18,061 nt of DNA from Tannerella sp. oral taxon 808 (lineage in GTDB: Bacteria > Bacteroidota > Bacteroidia > Bacteroidales > Tannerellaceae), in NCBI GenBank assembly GCA_002890585.1, contig MIQB01000040.1, forward strand, positions 1 to 18,061, read 5' to 3'. Positions within the stretch are counted from its first letter, which is position 1; every line of letters starts with the position of its first letter. The notes under the pieces are model-generated. The model was not told where the DNA came from. It was given only the letters and a program-made list of their open reading frames with translations, and made no database searches. Below, piece after piece: positions 7,361-14,366 of the stretch. The position numbers and the translations under genes were made by a program.

Positions 7361-7570
7361 GAGGTGTACATGTAGCAAGGTGTCACCTCTGTTTCTTTTT
7401 TTGGGGGCTCTATAACGGATCGTGTGTGTGGCCGAGCAGATAGAGAGGCGAAGAGAGAGAGAGGGAAGGGCTGATCGGGCGAAAAGAGAGGGCGTACGAG
7501 CGTGCACCCCGGGCATCTGCCCATTCGTTTACGCGAGAAGACCCGATGAATAGGCTCGATGAGGAATGGA

Positions 7571-7910
7571 TTACGTCCGGAGTCGAAATGAATACGTCCA
7601 TCGGCGATCCATTTACGTTCGGAGTCGAATCAATTATGTCCGATGACGATATTTTTAGGTTCCGGACGTAATTGATTACGTCCCCCGACGTATATTTTTA
7701 CGTTCCGAGCCTAAAAATATACGTCCCCGGACGTATATTTTTACGTCCGAGACGTAAATGAATACGTCCCTGCACGTATATTTTTCTACATTGAACGTAA
7801 TTGATTACGTCTCGGACGTAATCGGATACGTCCCCGGACGAATATTTTTCTGTTTTGGGCGTATTTTTTCGGCTCCGAGCCTAAATGCTTCATCTCCGAA
7901 CCTAAACGCT
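7571..7910. repeat. Degenerate ~21/22-bp repeat built from ACGT blocks
   Basis: About 15 imperfect units fill the middle of the 686-base gene-free stretch 7319-8004. The typical unit is ACGT, an A/T-rich 8-mer (AATTGATT, ATATTTTT, AAATGAAT or AATCGGAT), then ACGTC and a C/G-rich spacer such as CCCGG. A/T-rich and C/G-rich spacers therefore alternate between ACGT motifs, and many junctions are near-palindromic (for example ACGTCCCCGGACGT at 7721-7734). Some units replace ACGTC with a TAGGTT or CCTAAA form (7656, 7709, 7879, 7901). Outside the repeat, 7430-7495 is purine-rich (GAGA runs) and 7911-8004 shows nothing recognisable. No credible ORF covers the region. Confidence 0.85.
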
Positions 7911-8004
7911 TCGCCAAGCGTGCACTGCCTCTATGGATAGGGCCTATTTCGTTTGCGGGAAACTCCAATTCGCGTACCCATACGAACCGTTATAGAGTCT
8001 CTGT

Positions 8005-8493
8005 TTATCTCTCATCCTCCTTTTCCAACTTGGAAATATCGATCGGCAGGCGCCTCCGGAATCCCTCTTTGAAGGAGATCAACGTCTCCGTTCGTGCCAG
8101 CCCAAGCGGCAACAGCTTTTTATGAATGATGCTGAGCAGATGCTCATTATCCCGAGCGTAGATCTTTATAAAGAGGTCGTACTTCCCTGTTGTGTGGTGG
8201 CATTCCACAATCTCAGGGATCAGTTTCAGCTCCTCCGTGATTGTGGCGTATTGGTCTGAACTCTGGAGGTAAAGTCCCATGTAGGCGCAAGTCTTGAATC
8301 CGATTTTGCTGTTGTCAATGATAAACTCGGATCCCTTCACGACTCCCGCATTGATCAACTTCTGAATCCGCTGGTGGATGGCAGCTCCGGATACATTGCA
8401 TTCTCGCGCCACCTCAAGGAATGGCTTTCGCGCATCCTTCACCATCATGCTTAGTATCTTCTCGTCGAGGTCATCTAATACGTATTCTTCCAT
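8005..8493 (-). CDS. Lrp/AsnC-family transcriptional regulator
   Basis: A 162-residue feast/famine regulator. The N-terminal winged helix-turn-helix is at about 10-58 (LEVARECNVSGAAIHQRIQK, 26-45). The C-terminal ligand-binding and oligomerisation domain (RAM) is at about 65-145, with the family hallmark GKYDLFIKIYARD (103-115) and the ETLISFKEG strand (136-144). Members bind DNA as dimers or octamers and respond to amino acids; the effector here cannot be read. The ATG at 8493 begins a typical N-terminus (MEEYVLDDLDEKIL); the open frame to 8580 runs through the hairpin at 8537-8580. It stands alone on the minus strand between that terminator and the ACGT-repeat region, and no consensus -7 element is visible. 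Confidence 0.94.
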   Translation of the reverse strand: MEEYVLDDLDEKILSMMVKDARKPFLEVARECNVSGAAIHQRIQKLINAGVVKGSEFIIDNSKIGFKTCAYMGLYLQSSDQYATITEELKLIPEIVECHHTTGKYDLFIKIYARDNEHLLSIIHKKLLPLGLARTETLISFKEGFRRRLPIDISKLEKEDER

Positions 8494-8536
8494 AATCCAT
8501 TTTTCTGTTGGGGGTAGGGTAGCTATAGAAAACAAA

Positions 8537-8580
8537 ATGGGGGCGAATCTTTTTCTTGTGTTTATAAGATTCGCCCCCAT
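8537..8580 (-). terminator. Terminator of the exb operon (perfect 14-bp stem)
   Basis: ATGGGGGCGAATCT (8537-8550) and AGATTCGCCCCCAT (8567-8580) are perfect reverse complements with a 16-base loop. On the minus strand the stem is followed by a T-rich tract (TTTGTTTTC). It lies 58 bases past the last exbD stop and 43 bases before the lrp-type start. Confidence 0.8.
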
Positions 8581-8638
8581 CCATCCTTCTTTAGGGTCTG
8601 TTGTTCTTCACGTTTAAAGGGATCGAAGACATAGCATT

Positions 8639-9106
8639 TCAATCTGCCTTTTTGCGTGCCGAATAACTAATCTTCAGTGCATAAGCCTCACGAAGCGCCT
8701 GCTTCAAGTCGGTGATGAGCCCCATCTTGGTGTCTTGGTCGGCTTTGATTGAGACGGTCATAAAAGGCTGATCCTCCTCTTTCATACTCGACTTCTCCTG
8801 TCCGATATAACTCCCCACTTCCGAGATCTCGGCGAAGGAATCATTCAGTTGTAGGCGGCTCTCCGAACCCATCTTGGCGCGATATTCCTCTGTCGGCTGC
8901 CCAACATAGATGAATGTAACCAGCGACTTCTTCTCGAGCTTTTGCAATTCCGTTGCTTGCGGTGCGCGGAACTGAACTTTCAGCGTCACTTCACGCATGG
9001 TCGTTACCATCATAATGAAGAACAGAAACGCAAAGACCAAGTCCGGCAGTGATGACGTGTTCAACTCGGGCATTTCACGTCCACCCGATCGGTTGAATTT
9101 TCCCAT
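8639..9106 (-). CDS. exbD: Biopolymer transporter ExbD (second copy)
   Basis: A 155-residue inner-membrane protein with one N-terminal helix (about 21-37) and a periplasmic domain. It is a stator partner of ExbB that converts proton-motive force into TonB movement. The Asp expected to carry protons is Asp22 in SSLPDLVFAF, the position equivalent to Asp25 of E. coli ExbD. The sequence ends in SARKKAD. A clear Shine-Dalgarno-like AAGGAG lies just before the ATG, unlike most genes here. It is the last gene of the exbB cluster, 24 bp after the first exbD. Two unequal ExbD genes are usual in Bacteroidota. Confidence 0.95.
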   Translation of the reverse strand: MGKFNRSGGREMPELNTSSLPDLVFAFLFFIMMVTTMREVTLKVQFRAPQATELQKLEKKSLVTFIYVGQPTEEYRAKMGSESRLQLNDSFAEISEVGSYIGQEKSSMKEEDQPFMTVSIKADQDTKMGLITDLKQALREAYALKISYSARKKAD

Positions 9107-9130
9107 TACAATTCTCCTTTCCTTAAATCT

Positions 9131-9733
9131 TTACTTCGCTTCTGTTTTTTTCTCTCCACCATAATTCTTCGGCTCAGCCTCAGATATTTTTTGGGGATAG
9201 ATCATCTGGATAGCCTCTTGCTGCTCTTCGTTCAGCTCAGCGAATGTTTTACCCCATTTCTGCTTAGCGAGTTCGTCACGCAGTTCATTGTAAGCTGCGG
9301 CCAATTCGTTCTGCACGTCAATGTATGCTTGATAACGTGTGCCTCGGTCATTCTGCAACGAGATGACATGAGCCTTACTTATCATCATCTTTCCAAAAAA
9401 CGGGACTACGGCTTCTTCCTTCTCCGGCAAATTGGGATCGTTATTCACATTGGCTATAAACTCCTTTGCTTTGGCTTTGACCTGCTTTATGTCCACATAC
9501 TCACCACCACATAACACATGGTTGGTCGAACTGATCAGCACCACAAGCATGTTCCTCTTTTTGACGTCGACTTCTTGTTTCTTCTGCTGTTTATCGGGAG
9601 GTGGAGGCAATCTTCTTGCCAACCCCATATCCGTATCCATAGAAGTCGTCAAAAGAAAGAACAGCAACAACATGAAAGCGATGTCGGCAGAAGAAGATCC
9701 ATTTATTCCCGGAACTTTTCTCTTTTTACCCAT
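9131..9733 (-). CDS. exbD: Biopolymer transporter ExbD (first copy, long form)
   Basis: A 200-residue ExbD with one membrane helix (about 17-33, DIAFMLLLFFLLTTSM) whose first residue, Asp17, is the likely proton-carrying Asp. A proline-rich turn (RLPPPPDKQQKK, 41-52) follows, then the periplasmic domain. It is about 45 residues longer than its neighbour: a charged, glutamine-rich helical stretch (about 135-175, containing NELAAAYNELRDELAKQ) extends the C-terminal half, ending in KISEAEPKNYGGEKK. This long form recurs in Bacteroidota. The gene starts 23 bp after the stop of the four-helix protein, in the same operon. Confidence 0.95.
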   Translation of the reverse strand: MGKKRKVPGINGSSSADIAFMLLLFFLLTTSMDTDMGLARRLPPPPDKQQKKQEVDVKKRNMLVVLISSTNHVLCGGEYVDIKQVKAKAKEFIANVNNDPNLPEKEEAVVPFFGKMMISKAHVISLQNDRGTRYQAYIDVQNELAAAYNELRDELAKQKWGKTFAELNEEQQEAIQMIYPQKISEAEPKNYGGEKKTEAK

Positions 9734-9756
9734 GTTCTTTCCGACTTTCTTTGCTA

Positions 9757-10230
9757 TTACTTATTCAAAATCTTCTTGAGGCTTCCTGCAATCATTGCCA
9801 AAATAGAGAGCCCCAAAAGCACATACGTAGAATAGATCCACATGTCCGAGATTTTCAACCACCCCGGTGTATTAAACTGTGCCGAATCCACATTGATGCC
9901 CGGCAGTGGTGTCGAATCGCCTATGGCATAGGTGATACCGAGCAAAACAAAAAAAGCAACCACCACTACCAACGATCCGAGTGCAGCTTTTGGCTTAGTC
10001 TTCAATGAAGAGAAGAACTGCATAATTCCAAAAAGGATCAAGCAGATCATTGTAACGCCAAACAGCGCATAGCACCAATAAAGCAGCAGCGATGTATTGA
10101 CGGGCTCCTTATTTTCTGCGGCCGGATCGACCACACCGCCGAAGTAGAACATTGCAAAGACGATCACGCTGATGACGATCACGCCTGTCAACATCCAACT
10201 CGACATCTTCCTTATCTTGGTTATAGCCAT
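9757..10230 (-). CDS. Conserved four-helix membrane protein of the exbB-exbD operon
   Basis: A 157-residue hydrophobic protein with no recognised domain. Predicted helices are at about 12-31, 48-70, 82-101 and 131-151. The loop between helices 3 and 4 (about 104-125, with STPLPGINVDSAQF) would face the periplasm if the N-terminus, which is basic (KIRK), is cytoplasmic. It sits between exbB (7-bp gap) and exbD (23-bp gap) on the same strand, so it is very likely co-expressed with the TonB energising complex. Proteins of this size occupy this position in other Bacteroidota exb loci (recalled, not checked here). An accessory or assembly role is an inference from position; no catalytic residues are seen. 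Confidence 0.85.
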   Translation of the reverse strand: MAITKIRKMSSWMLTGVIVISVIVFAMFYFGGVVDPAAENKEPVNTSLLLYWCYALFGVTMICLILFGIMQFFSSLKTKPKAALGSLVVVVAFFVLLGITYAIGDSTPLPGINVDSAQFNTPGWLKISDMWIYSTYVLLGLSILAMIAGSLKKILNK

Positions 10231-10237
10231 GATGGAT

Positions 10238-10981
10238 TTACTTTTTGTATTTCACATTGTACTTGATAACCATATCGAGCAACGTAATCGAAGCATCCTC
10301 CATTTTGTTCAGGATAGCTTCCAATTTGCTCAACAGATAGTTATAGAACACTTGAAGGATCAGCGCAACGATCAAACCACCTACCGTGGTGATCAAGGCC
10401 ACCTTCATACCACCGGCAACGACCGTCGGACTGATATCACCTACGCGCTCAATCTTATCGAACGCCATGATCATACCAACTACTGTTCCCAAGAATCCTA
10501 ACGACGGAGCCATTGCAATAAACAGGGTGATCCATGACAGGTTCTTTTCCAGCAATCCGCTTTGCACACCACCATAAGCAACAATGGACTTCTCTACAAC
10601 ATCGATGCCCTGATCGATTCTCATCAGTCCTTGATATGCGATAGAAGCAATCGGACCTCTGGTGTCGCGTGCGATGGCTTTTGCTCCATCCACATCTCCC
10701 CGATCAAGTGCGGCCTCTATGTCGTTCAACATTCCGTTCGGATTTACATCTGCCAAATTCAGGTAGATGATCCGTTCTAAAACGAACGCCAAGCCCAAAA
10801 TCAGAGCGATGGCAACGAAACTCATGAAGTCCGCGCTACCCTCAATGAACTTGGTCTTCAATGCCTGATGAACTCCACCTTCAACGGGAGCTGCTGCTTC
10901 TGCCGCTTCTTGTGCAAATGCTACTGTAGAGGTTCCCACGGCTAAAATGCCCAAGAAGGCTTTCGTAAACAACTTTTTCAT
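10238..10981 (-). CDS. exbB: MotA/TolQ/ExbB proton channel protein ExbB
   Basis: A 247-residue protein that forms the pentameric inner-membrane core of the TonB motor. It begins with a cleavable-looking signal peptide (1-23, ending VAFA before QEAAEAAA), then three helices at about 52-74, 148-172 and 192-214. The MotA/ExbB signature is present as APSLGFLGTVVGMIMAF (158-174), followed by the family-typical GGMKVALITTVGGLIVA (190-206). The large cytoplasmic loop (75-147) has the usual ALDRGDVDGAKAIARD helix pair. The signal peptide is typical of Bacteroidota ExbB. It heads the group exbB, four-helix protein, exbD, exbD. No clear -7 element lies between it and the tRNA-Ser gene 107 bp upstream, so read-through from the tRNA promoter is possible. 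Confidence 0.96.
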   Translation of the reverse strand: MKKLFTKAFLGILAVGTSTVAFAQEAAEAAAPVEGGVHQALKTKFIEGSADFMSFVAIALILGLAFVLERIIYLNLADVNPNGMLNDIEAALDRGDVDGAKAIARDTRGPIASIAYQGLMRIDQGIDVVEKSIVAYGGVQSGLLEKNLSWITLFIAMAPSLGFLGTVVGMIMAFDKIERVGDISPTVVAGGMKVALITTVGGLIVALILQVFYNYLLSKLEAILNKMEDASITLLDMVIKYNVKYKK

Positions 10982-11088
10982 AGTGATGCTAATTTAGAAT
11001 TAATGATCTGCTTTTACTTTGATGAATATGTTTATTAATTAGATATCTCGCTTGCACTTTCAATTTTCAATGTCTTGTTGCTTGCTTG

Positions 11089-11176
11089 CGGAGAAAGCGG
11101 GATTCGAACCCGCGATACGCTTTTGGCGTATACACGCTTTCCAGGCGTGCCTCTTCAACCACTCGAGCATCTCTCC
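11089..11176 (-). tRNA. tRNA-Ser (anticodon GGA)
   Basis: An 88-nt class II tRNA. The acceptor arms GGAGAGA and TTTCTCC pair (one G-T), with discriminator G. The D arm contains GAGTGGTTGAAGAG. The anticodon stem CACGC/GCGTG encloses the loop CTGGAAA, giving anticodon GGA (plus-strand 11140-11142). The long variable arm pairs ATACGC with GCGTAT. The T arm is GCGGG TTCGAAT CCCGC. CCA is not encoded. All serine-tRNA hallmarks are present. Confidence 0.98.
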
Positions 11177-11224
11177 TTGTTCTTAATTATTTAATCTCTC
11201 ATTCTTTCTTTCTAAAAACGAGTG

Positions 11225-11253
11225 CAAAGTACGCAAAAAACACAACACGCAAA
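11225..11253 (-). promoter_or_regulatory. Candidate promoter of tRNA-Ser
   Basis: On the minus strand a TTTG (11250-11253) is followed 18 bases later by TACTTTG (11225-11231), one base short of the TAnnTTTG consensus. Transcription would start about 40 bases before the tRNA. Weak pattern match. The rest of 11177-11324 shows no clear terminator for the TatD gene. Confidence 0.35.
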
Positions 11254-11324
11254 CTTTTTGACAAGGCTGATTCTCGTTTCCCAGCGTGCGATAATTGTTC
11301 TGCAACGCGTCAAATACACTGTGA

Positions 11325-12116
11325 TTACACCTGTTTATCAGAGATCGGAATATTAAACAGCGCTAATGCATTCTTTCTTGTAAGATCTGCAACCTCCTCT
11401 ACTGTCATGTTTAACATCTCGGCCACTTTCTTTGCCGTTTCGCATAGATAAGCCGGCTCATTCCGTTTCCCACGGTAGGGTGAGGGGGCTAAGTAAGGAG
11501 CATCGGTTTCTAACAAAAGCATCTCTGAAGGAGCTGTACAGATAATTTCAGGTAGCGGTGATTTTTTGAAGGTGATGATACCGTTAATACCAATCTTAAA
11601 ATGCTGCATGCGCTTAATCTCTTCCAAATCGTCCGCTGTCCCCGCGAAACAGTGGAATACGCCTTTTAAACGTTCTGCCCCTACCTTATATATACTGTCG
11701 AATACTTCAGCGAAGGCCTCCCGTACATGAATGCTTACCGGAAGCTCTATGTCAATACTCCATTTCAGTTGCTCTTCGAAAGTTTCCTTTTGTTCCTTCA
11801 GGTAGGTTCGATCCCAATACAAGTCAATGCCAATCTCACCAATGCCCGAATAAGGGCGTTGCGTGAGTGTCTTTTCGATTGCTTGTAGACTCGATGAGTA
11901 ATGAGAATCAACGCTCGTGGGATGCAAGCCCATCATTGGGAAGGCAAAATCAGGGTGCTCATCACACAGGCGAAACAATGGAGTGACACTATTTACATCT
12001 ATGTTCGGAAGCAATACGGCAGCTATGCCAACGGCTTTTGCCCGTTCGATCGCGGCCTCTCGATCTTCATTGAATTCCTCTGCATAGAGATGTGTGTGAC
12101 TGTCAATCCACTTCAT
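11325..12116 (-). CDS. TatD-family metal-dependent hydrolase (DNase-like)
   Basis: A 263-residue TIM-barrel amidohydrolase-type enzyme. All expected metal ligands are visible: His7 and His9 (DSHTHLY), Glu94 (GEIGID), His130 (SIHVREA), His155 (FHCFAG) and Asp205 (ETDAPYLAPSPYRG). TatD proteins are Mg-dependent 3'-5' exonucleases acting on DNA or RNA ends in repair or turnover; the exact substrate here is unknown. The ATG at 12116 places MKWIDSHTHL at the N-terminus as in the family and leaves a 14-bp gap to the polyprenyl synthetase stop, with AAAGGAA as a possible ribosome site. An ATG at 12161 in frame would overlap the upstream gene and is less likely. It is co-directional with the synthetase, probably one operon. 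Confidence 0.95.
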   Translation of the reverse strand: MKWIDSHTHLYAEEFNEDREAAIERAKAVGIAAVLLPNIDVNSVTPLFRLCDEHPDFAFPMMGLHPTSVDSHYSSSLQAIEKTLTQRPYSGIGEIGIDLYWDRTYLKEQKETFEEQLKWSIDIELPVSIHVREAFAEVFDSIYKVGAERLKGVFHCFAGTADDLEEIKRMQHFKIGINGIITFKKSPLPEIICTAPSEMLLLETDAPYLAPSPYRGKRNEPAYLCETAKKVAEMLNMTVEEVADLTRKNALALFNIPISDKQV

Positions 12117-12130
12117 TGTCTCTGTTCCTT

Positions 12131-13111
12131 TCACTTTACTCGATTCATCAGTAGACTGCATACGCGGAGAAGCTCCTGAACTCTCTCCTGAGCAACACTT
12201 AGCTTCTCCAGCTCTTCTAATGCGAGTTTGTAATGCTGCTTCATCTTGCTTTGTGCGAGCTCTTTTATTTCTAATTCATCGTACAATGCCGTGATGGCAG
12301 CGATCTTTTCGCTCTGTGTGTAGTTTGAAGTATAAGCCTTTCTATAGCGTTCGATCTGTCTTTTCTGTTTGTCGTTGGCTAAACGGTGCATTTGTATTGA
12401 CAGATAGGTCTTCTTGTCACACATGATGTCGCCCCCAATGTCTTTACCAAAGGCCTGTGTGTCGCCGTAGACGTCTAATAGGTCGTCTTGCAGCTGAAAG
12501 GCTAATCCGATATGGGTCCCGAAACGATAAAGCACTTCGACATCTTGTTCAGAGGCGTTGCCAATTAGGGCACCAGTTTTCAGGCTACATGCTAACAAAA
12601 CGGCTGTTTTCAGGCGGATCATTTCCATATACTCCTCTTCTGTCACATCCGTACGTCCCTCAAATTCCATGTCATACTGTTGTCCCTCACAGATTTCAAG
12701 TGCTGTTTGCGTAAACAGGTCAAGGACGGGTTTGAGAAAAGCGGTAGGCGTTTGTCCAATCATGCGATAAGCGGCAATCAGCATCGCATCGCCGGAAAGC
12801 ACTGCAGTATTTCGGTCCCATTTTACGTGTACAGTCGGGCGATTGCGGCGTTTTTTTGCCTCGTCCATCAGGTCGTCGTGGAGGAGAGTGAAATTGTGGA
12901 ACATCTCTATTCCCAAGGCCGAATTCATTGCTATTTGCACCTCATCGCGGTAGAGATTGCAGGCCATCAGCACAAAGGCTGGCCGTAGGCGCTTTCCTCC
13001 TTTTGACAACGTATAGACAATCGGGTCAAAAAGACTTTGTGGGGAATCGTCGAACCGTAATCGGCTGACGGCCGATTCGATCGTTTGGAGGATGTATTCG
13101 AATGACAACAT
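12131..13111 (-). CDS. Polyprenyl synthetase family protein (trans-isoprenyl diphosphate synthase)
   Basis: A 326-residue all-helical prenyltransferase that elongates allylic diphosphates with isopentenyl diphosphate. Both Asp-rich Mg-binding motifs are intact: the first at Asp79-Asp80-x-x-Asp83 (LLHDDLMDEAKKRRNRPTVH) and the second at Asp209-Asp210-x-x-Asp213 (FQLQDDLLDVYGD). The IPP-binding GGKRLRP is at 38-44 and the KDIGGDI stretch, ending in a conserved CDKKTYL, at 223-237. A Phe at the fifth position before the first motif suggests a short product (about C15-C20); this is a rule of thumb. The ATG at 13111 is preferred to one at 13138, which lies close to the hairpin at 13144-13179. It follows tonB and precedes the TatD gene by 14 bp. 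Confidence 0.93.
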   Translation of the reverse strand: MLSFEYILQTIESAVSRLRFDDSPQSLFDPIVYTLSKGGKRLRPAFVLMACNLYRDEVQIAMNSALGIEMFHNFTLLHDDLMDEAKKRRNRPTVHVKWDRNTAVLSGDAMLIAAYRMIGQTPTAFLKPVLDLFTQTALEICEGQQYDMEFEGRTDVTEEEYMEMIRLKTAVLLACSLKTGALIGNASEQDVEVLYRFGTHIGLAFQLQDDLLDVYGDTQAFGKDIGGDIMCDKKTYLSIQMHRLANDKQKRQIERYRKAYTSNYTQSEKIAAITALYDELEIKELAQSKMKQHYKLALEELEKLSVAQERVQELLRVCSLLMNRVK

Positions 13112-13140
13112 AACCGTCTGGCGTTGCAGAAGAGACAATT

Positions 13141-13180
13141 AGAAAAGGTCGCTCTCTTGAGGTGGGGAGGGCGACCTTTC
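13141..13180 (-). terminator. Terminator of tonB
   Basis: AAAGGTCGC (13144-13152) and GCGACCTTT (13171-13179) are a perfect 9-bp inverted repeat. On the minus strand the stem ends in a run of Ts (CCTTTTCTAATT). It lies 62 bases after the tonB stop, separating tonB from the polyprenyl synthetase gene. Confidence 0.75.
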
Positions 13181-13241
13181 TTATTAGCGCATCTCTTTTC
13201 GCTTGGCTCTACTCTTATGTACGTGCCTGTTCAAGGGGAGC

Positions 13242-13937
13242 CTATTGTTGCAGTCGGAAGGTAACCGGGAGGGTAAACTTCACACGCACGGGTTTGCCAC
13301 GTTGCTTTCCGGGCTTCCACTTTGGCATTGAGTTGATCACGCGGAGGGCTTCCTTGTCGAGCGCCGGATCAATGCCACGTGCCACCTGTGCATCAACGAT
13401 AGAACCGTCTTGGTTCACCACAAATGTGCATGTAACACGTCCTTGAATTCCATTCTCCTGTGCGACTACCGGATATTTGATTGACTTGGCGATGAAGCTC
13501 ATCAATGCGGCTTGACCACCGGGAAATTCCGGCATTTCCTCAACCACCACGAAGATGTGTTGCGGAGATTCCTCTTCCTCCTCATGCGTTACCGCGGGCG
13601 GTGTATAGACCTGCACCTGTGCAACCTTCTGATTGTCTTCTGACGACAACAGGTCGTTGTTTGCCACCTGCGCATTGTCTTCCACCACATTCAGCACCTC
13701 GGCTACAGCTTGAACCTCGGGGGGAGGAGGGGGAGGAGGCGTTTCGTCCTGCCTCGTGATATCCATTTCCTCTTCAGCGATGACATCGCGGATCTCGTCT
13801 CCCTTTTGGATAGCTTTCTCCTGCGTGCCCCATTCGAAACCGACGAATAGCACAGCAAGACCTACGACCAATCCCATCAGGATACCCAGACCTTTACTGC
13901 CTTCAAGATCTGCTTTTGGCGATTTCTTGACTTCCAT
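13242..13937 (-). CDS. tonB: Energy transducer TonB
   Basis: A 231-residue periplasm-spanning protein that passes the ExbB-ExbD motor force to outer-membrane receptors. It has a short basic cytoplasmic tail, one signal-anchor helix (about 16-36), a Pro run (67-73, PPPPPPP) and an acidic EEEEES stretch (119-124). The globular TonB C-terminal domain (about 150-230) contains YPVVAQENGIQGRVTCTFVV (155-174) and MPKWKPGKQRGKPVRVKFTL (204-223), both characteristic of Bacteroidota TonB. The periplasmic linker is short and only partly proline-rich. The first ATG of the frame, at 13937, is used. It is transcribed from its own -7 element (13985-13992) and ends in a terminator, so it is separate from, but only about 2 kb upstream of, the exb genes. 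Confidence 0.96.
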   Translation of the reverse strand: MEVKKSPKADLEGSKGLGILMGLVVGLAVLFVGFEWGTQEKAIQKGDEIRDVIAEEEMDITRQDETPPPPPPPEVQAVAEVLNVVEDNAQVANNDLLSSEDNQKVAQVQVYTPPAVTHEEEEESPQHIFVVVEEMPEFPGGQAALMSFIAKSIKYPVVAQENGIQGRVTCTFVVNQDGSIVDAQVARGIDPALDKEALRVINSMPKWKPGKQRGKPVRVKFTLPVTFRLQQ

Positions 13938-13984
13938 AGTTATCTAATTTAAGAATGATTATTCCGTCTTTCTTTTATCGGAGG

Positions 13985-13992
13985 CAAAGATA
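13985..13992 (-). promoter_or_regulatory. -7 element of tonB
   Basis: On the minus strand this reads TATCTTTG followed by CCTCCG, an exact TAnnTTTG match 47 bases before the tonB ATG. Confidence 0.65.
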
Positions 13993-14090
13993 GATAAAAA
14001 CGAAAGTGGTATGCGGGAGACATTGTGAAATTCATTTATGGATATGAGGATGGACTGGGTAGATTACAAATTGGAGAAGCCTCGTTTATG

Positions 14091-14166
14091 ATTGACTCGA
14101 TCAATGATAAGCCAACGAAATCTGATTCATTATTGATTCAATCAATGATAAACCAAACATGCTTTG
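14091..14166. repeat. Imperfect direct repeat and small hairpin between tonB and pckA
   Basis: Within the 429-base divergent gap 13938-14366, a 25-bp element containing ATCAATGATAAGCCAA (14091-14115) recurs 41 bases on with three differences (14132-14156). AACCAAA/TTTGGTT then form a small hairpin (14152-14166). A 61-codon frame from 14025 covers them but has no credible features. This could be a paired binding site for a regulator of either flanking gene; that is inference. Apart from the two -7 elements, nothing else is recognisable in the gap. Confidence 0.5.
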
Positions 14167-14273
14167 GTTATGATTTTCCTCAGCATTCAGGAGCTACATT
14201 CAAGGGATAATGCGCATTTCTTCCAATTACGGAAATATTTCTTTAATCGACGATAGCCGTTTTGGATTTGTCG

Positions 14274-14281
14274 TACTTTTG
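14274..14281 (+). promoter_or_regulatory. -7 element of pckA
   Basis: TACTTTTG followed by CCTCCG matches TAnnTTTG exactly, 85 bases before the pckA ATG. The leader would be about 80 nt, longer than for the other genes here, and contains a small CTGTA/TACAG hairpin. Confidence 0.6.
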
Positions 14282-14366
14282 CCTCCGTCTTCAAGGGAAA
14301 GGGCTGTAATACAGGCCTTCTTCTGGTAAAGACGCTGGTTGTTCTATACATTAATAATATAAGGAA

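Noticed and set aside
11089..11176. tRNA-Ser as an integration (att) site
   Set aside because: No duplicated tRNA 3' end, integrase or foreign gene is found nearby.
14025..14210. 61-codon small gene between tonB and pckA
   Set aside because: No ribosome site, promoter or recognisable feature. It covers a direct repeat and lies in a regulatory gap; kept only as a repeat.
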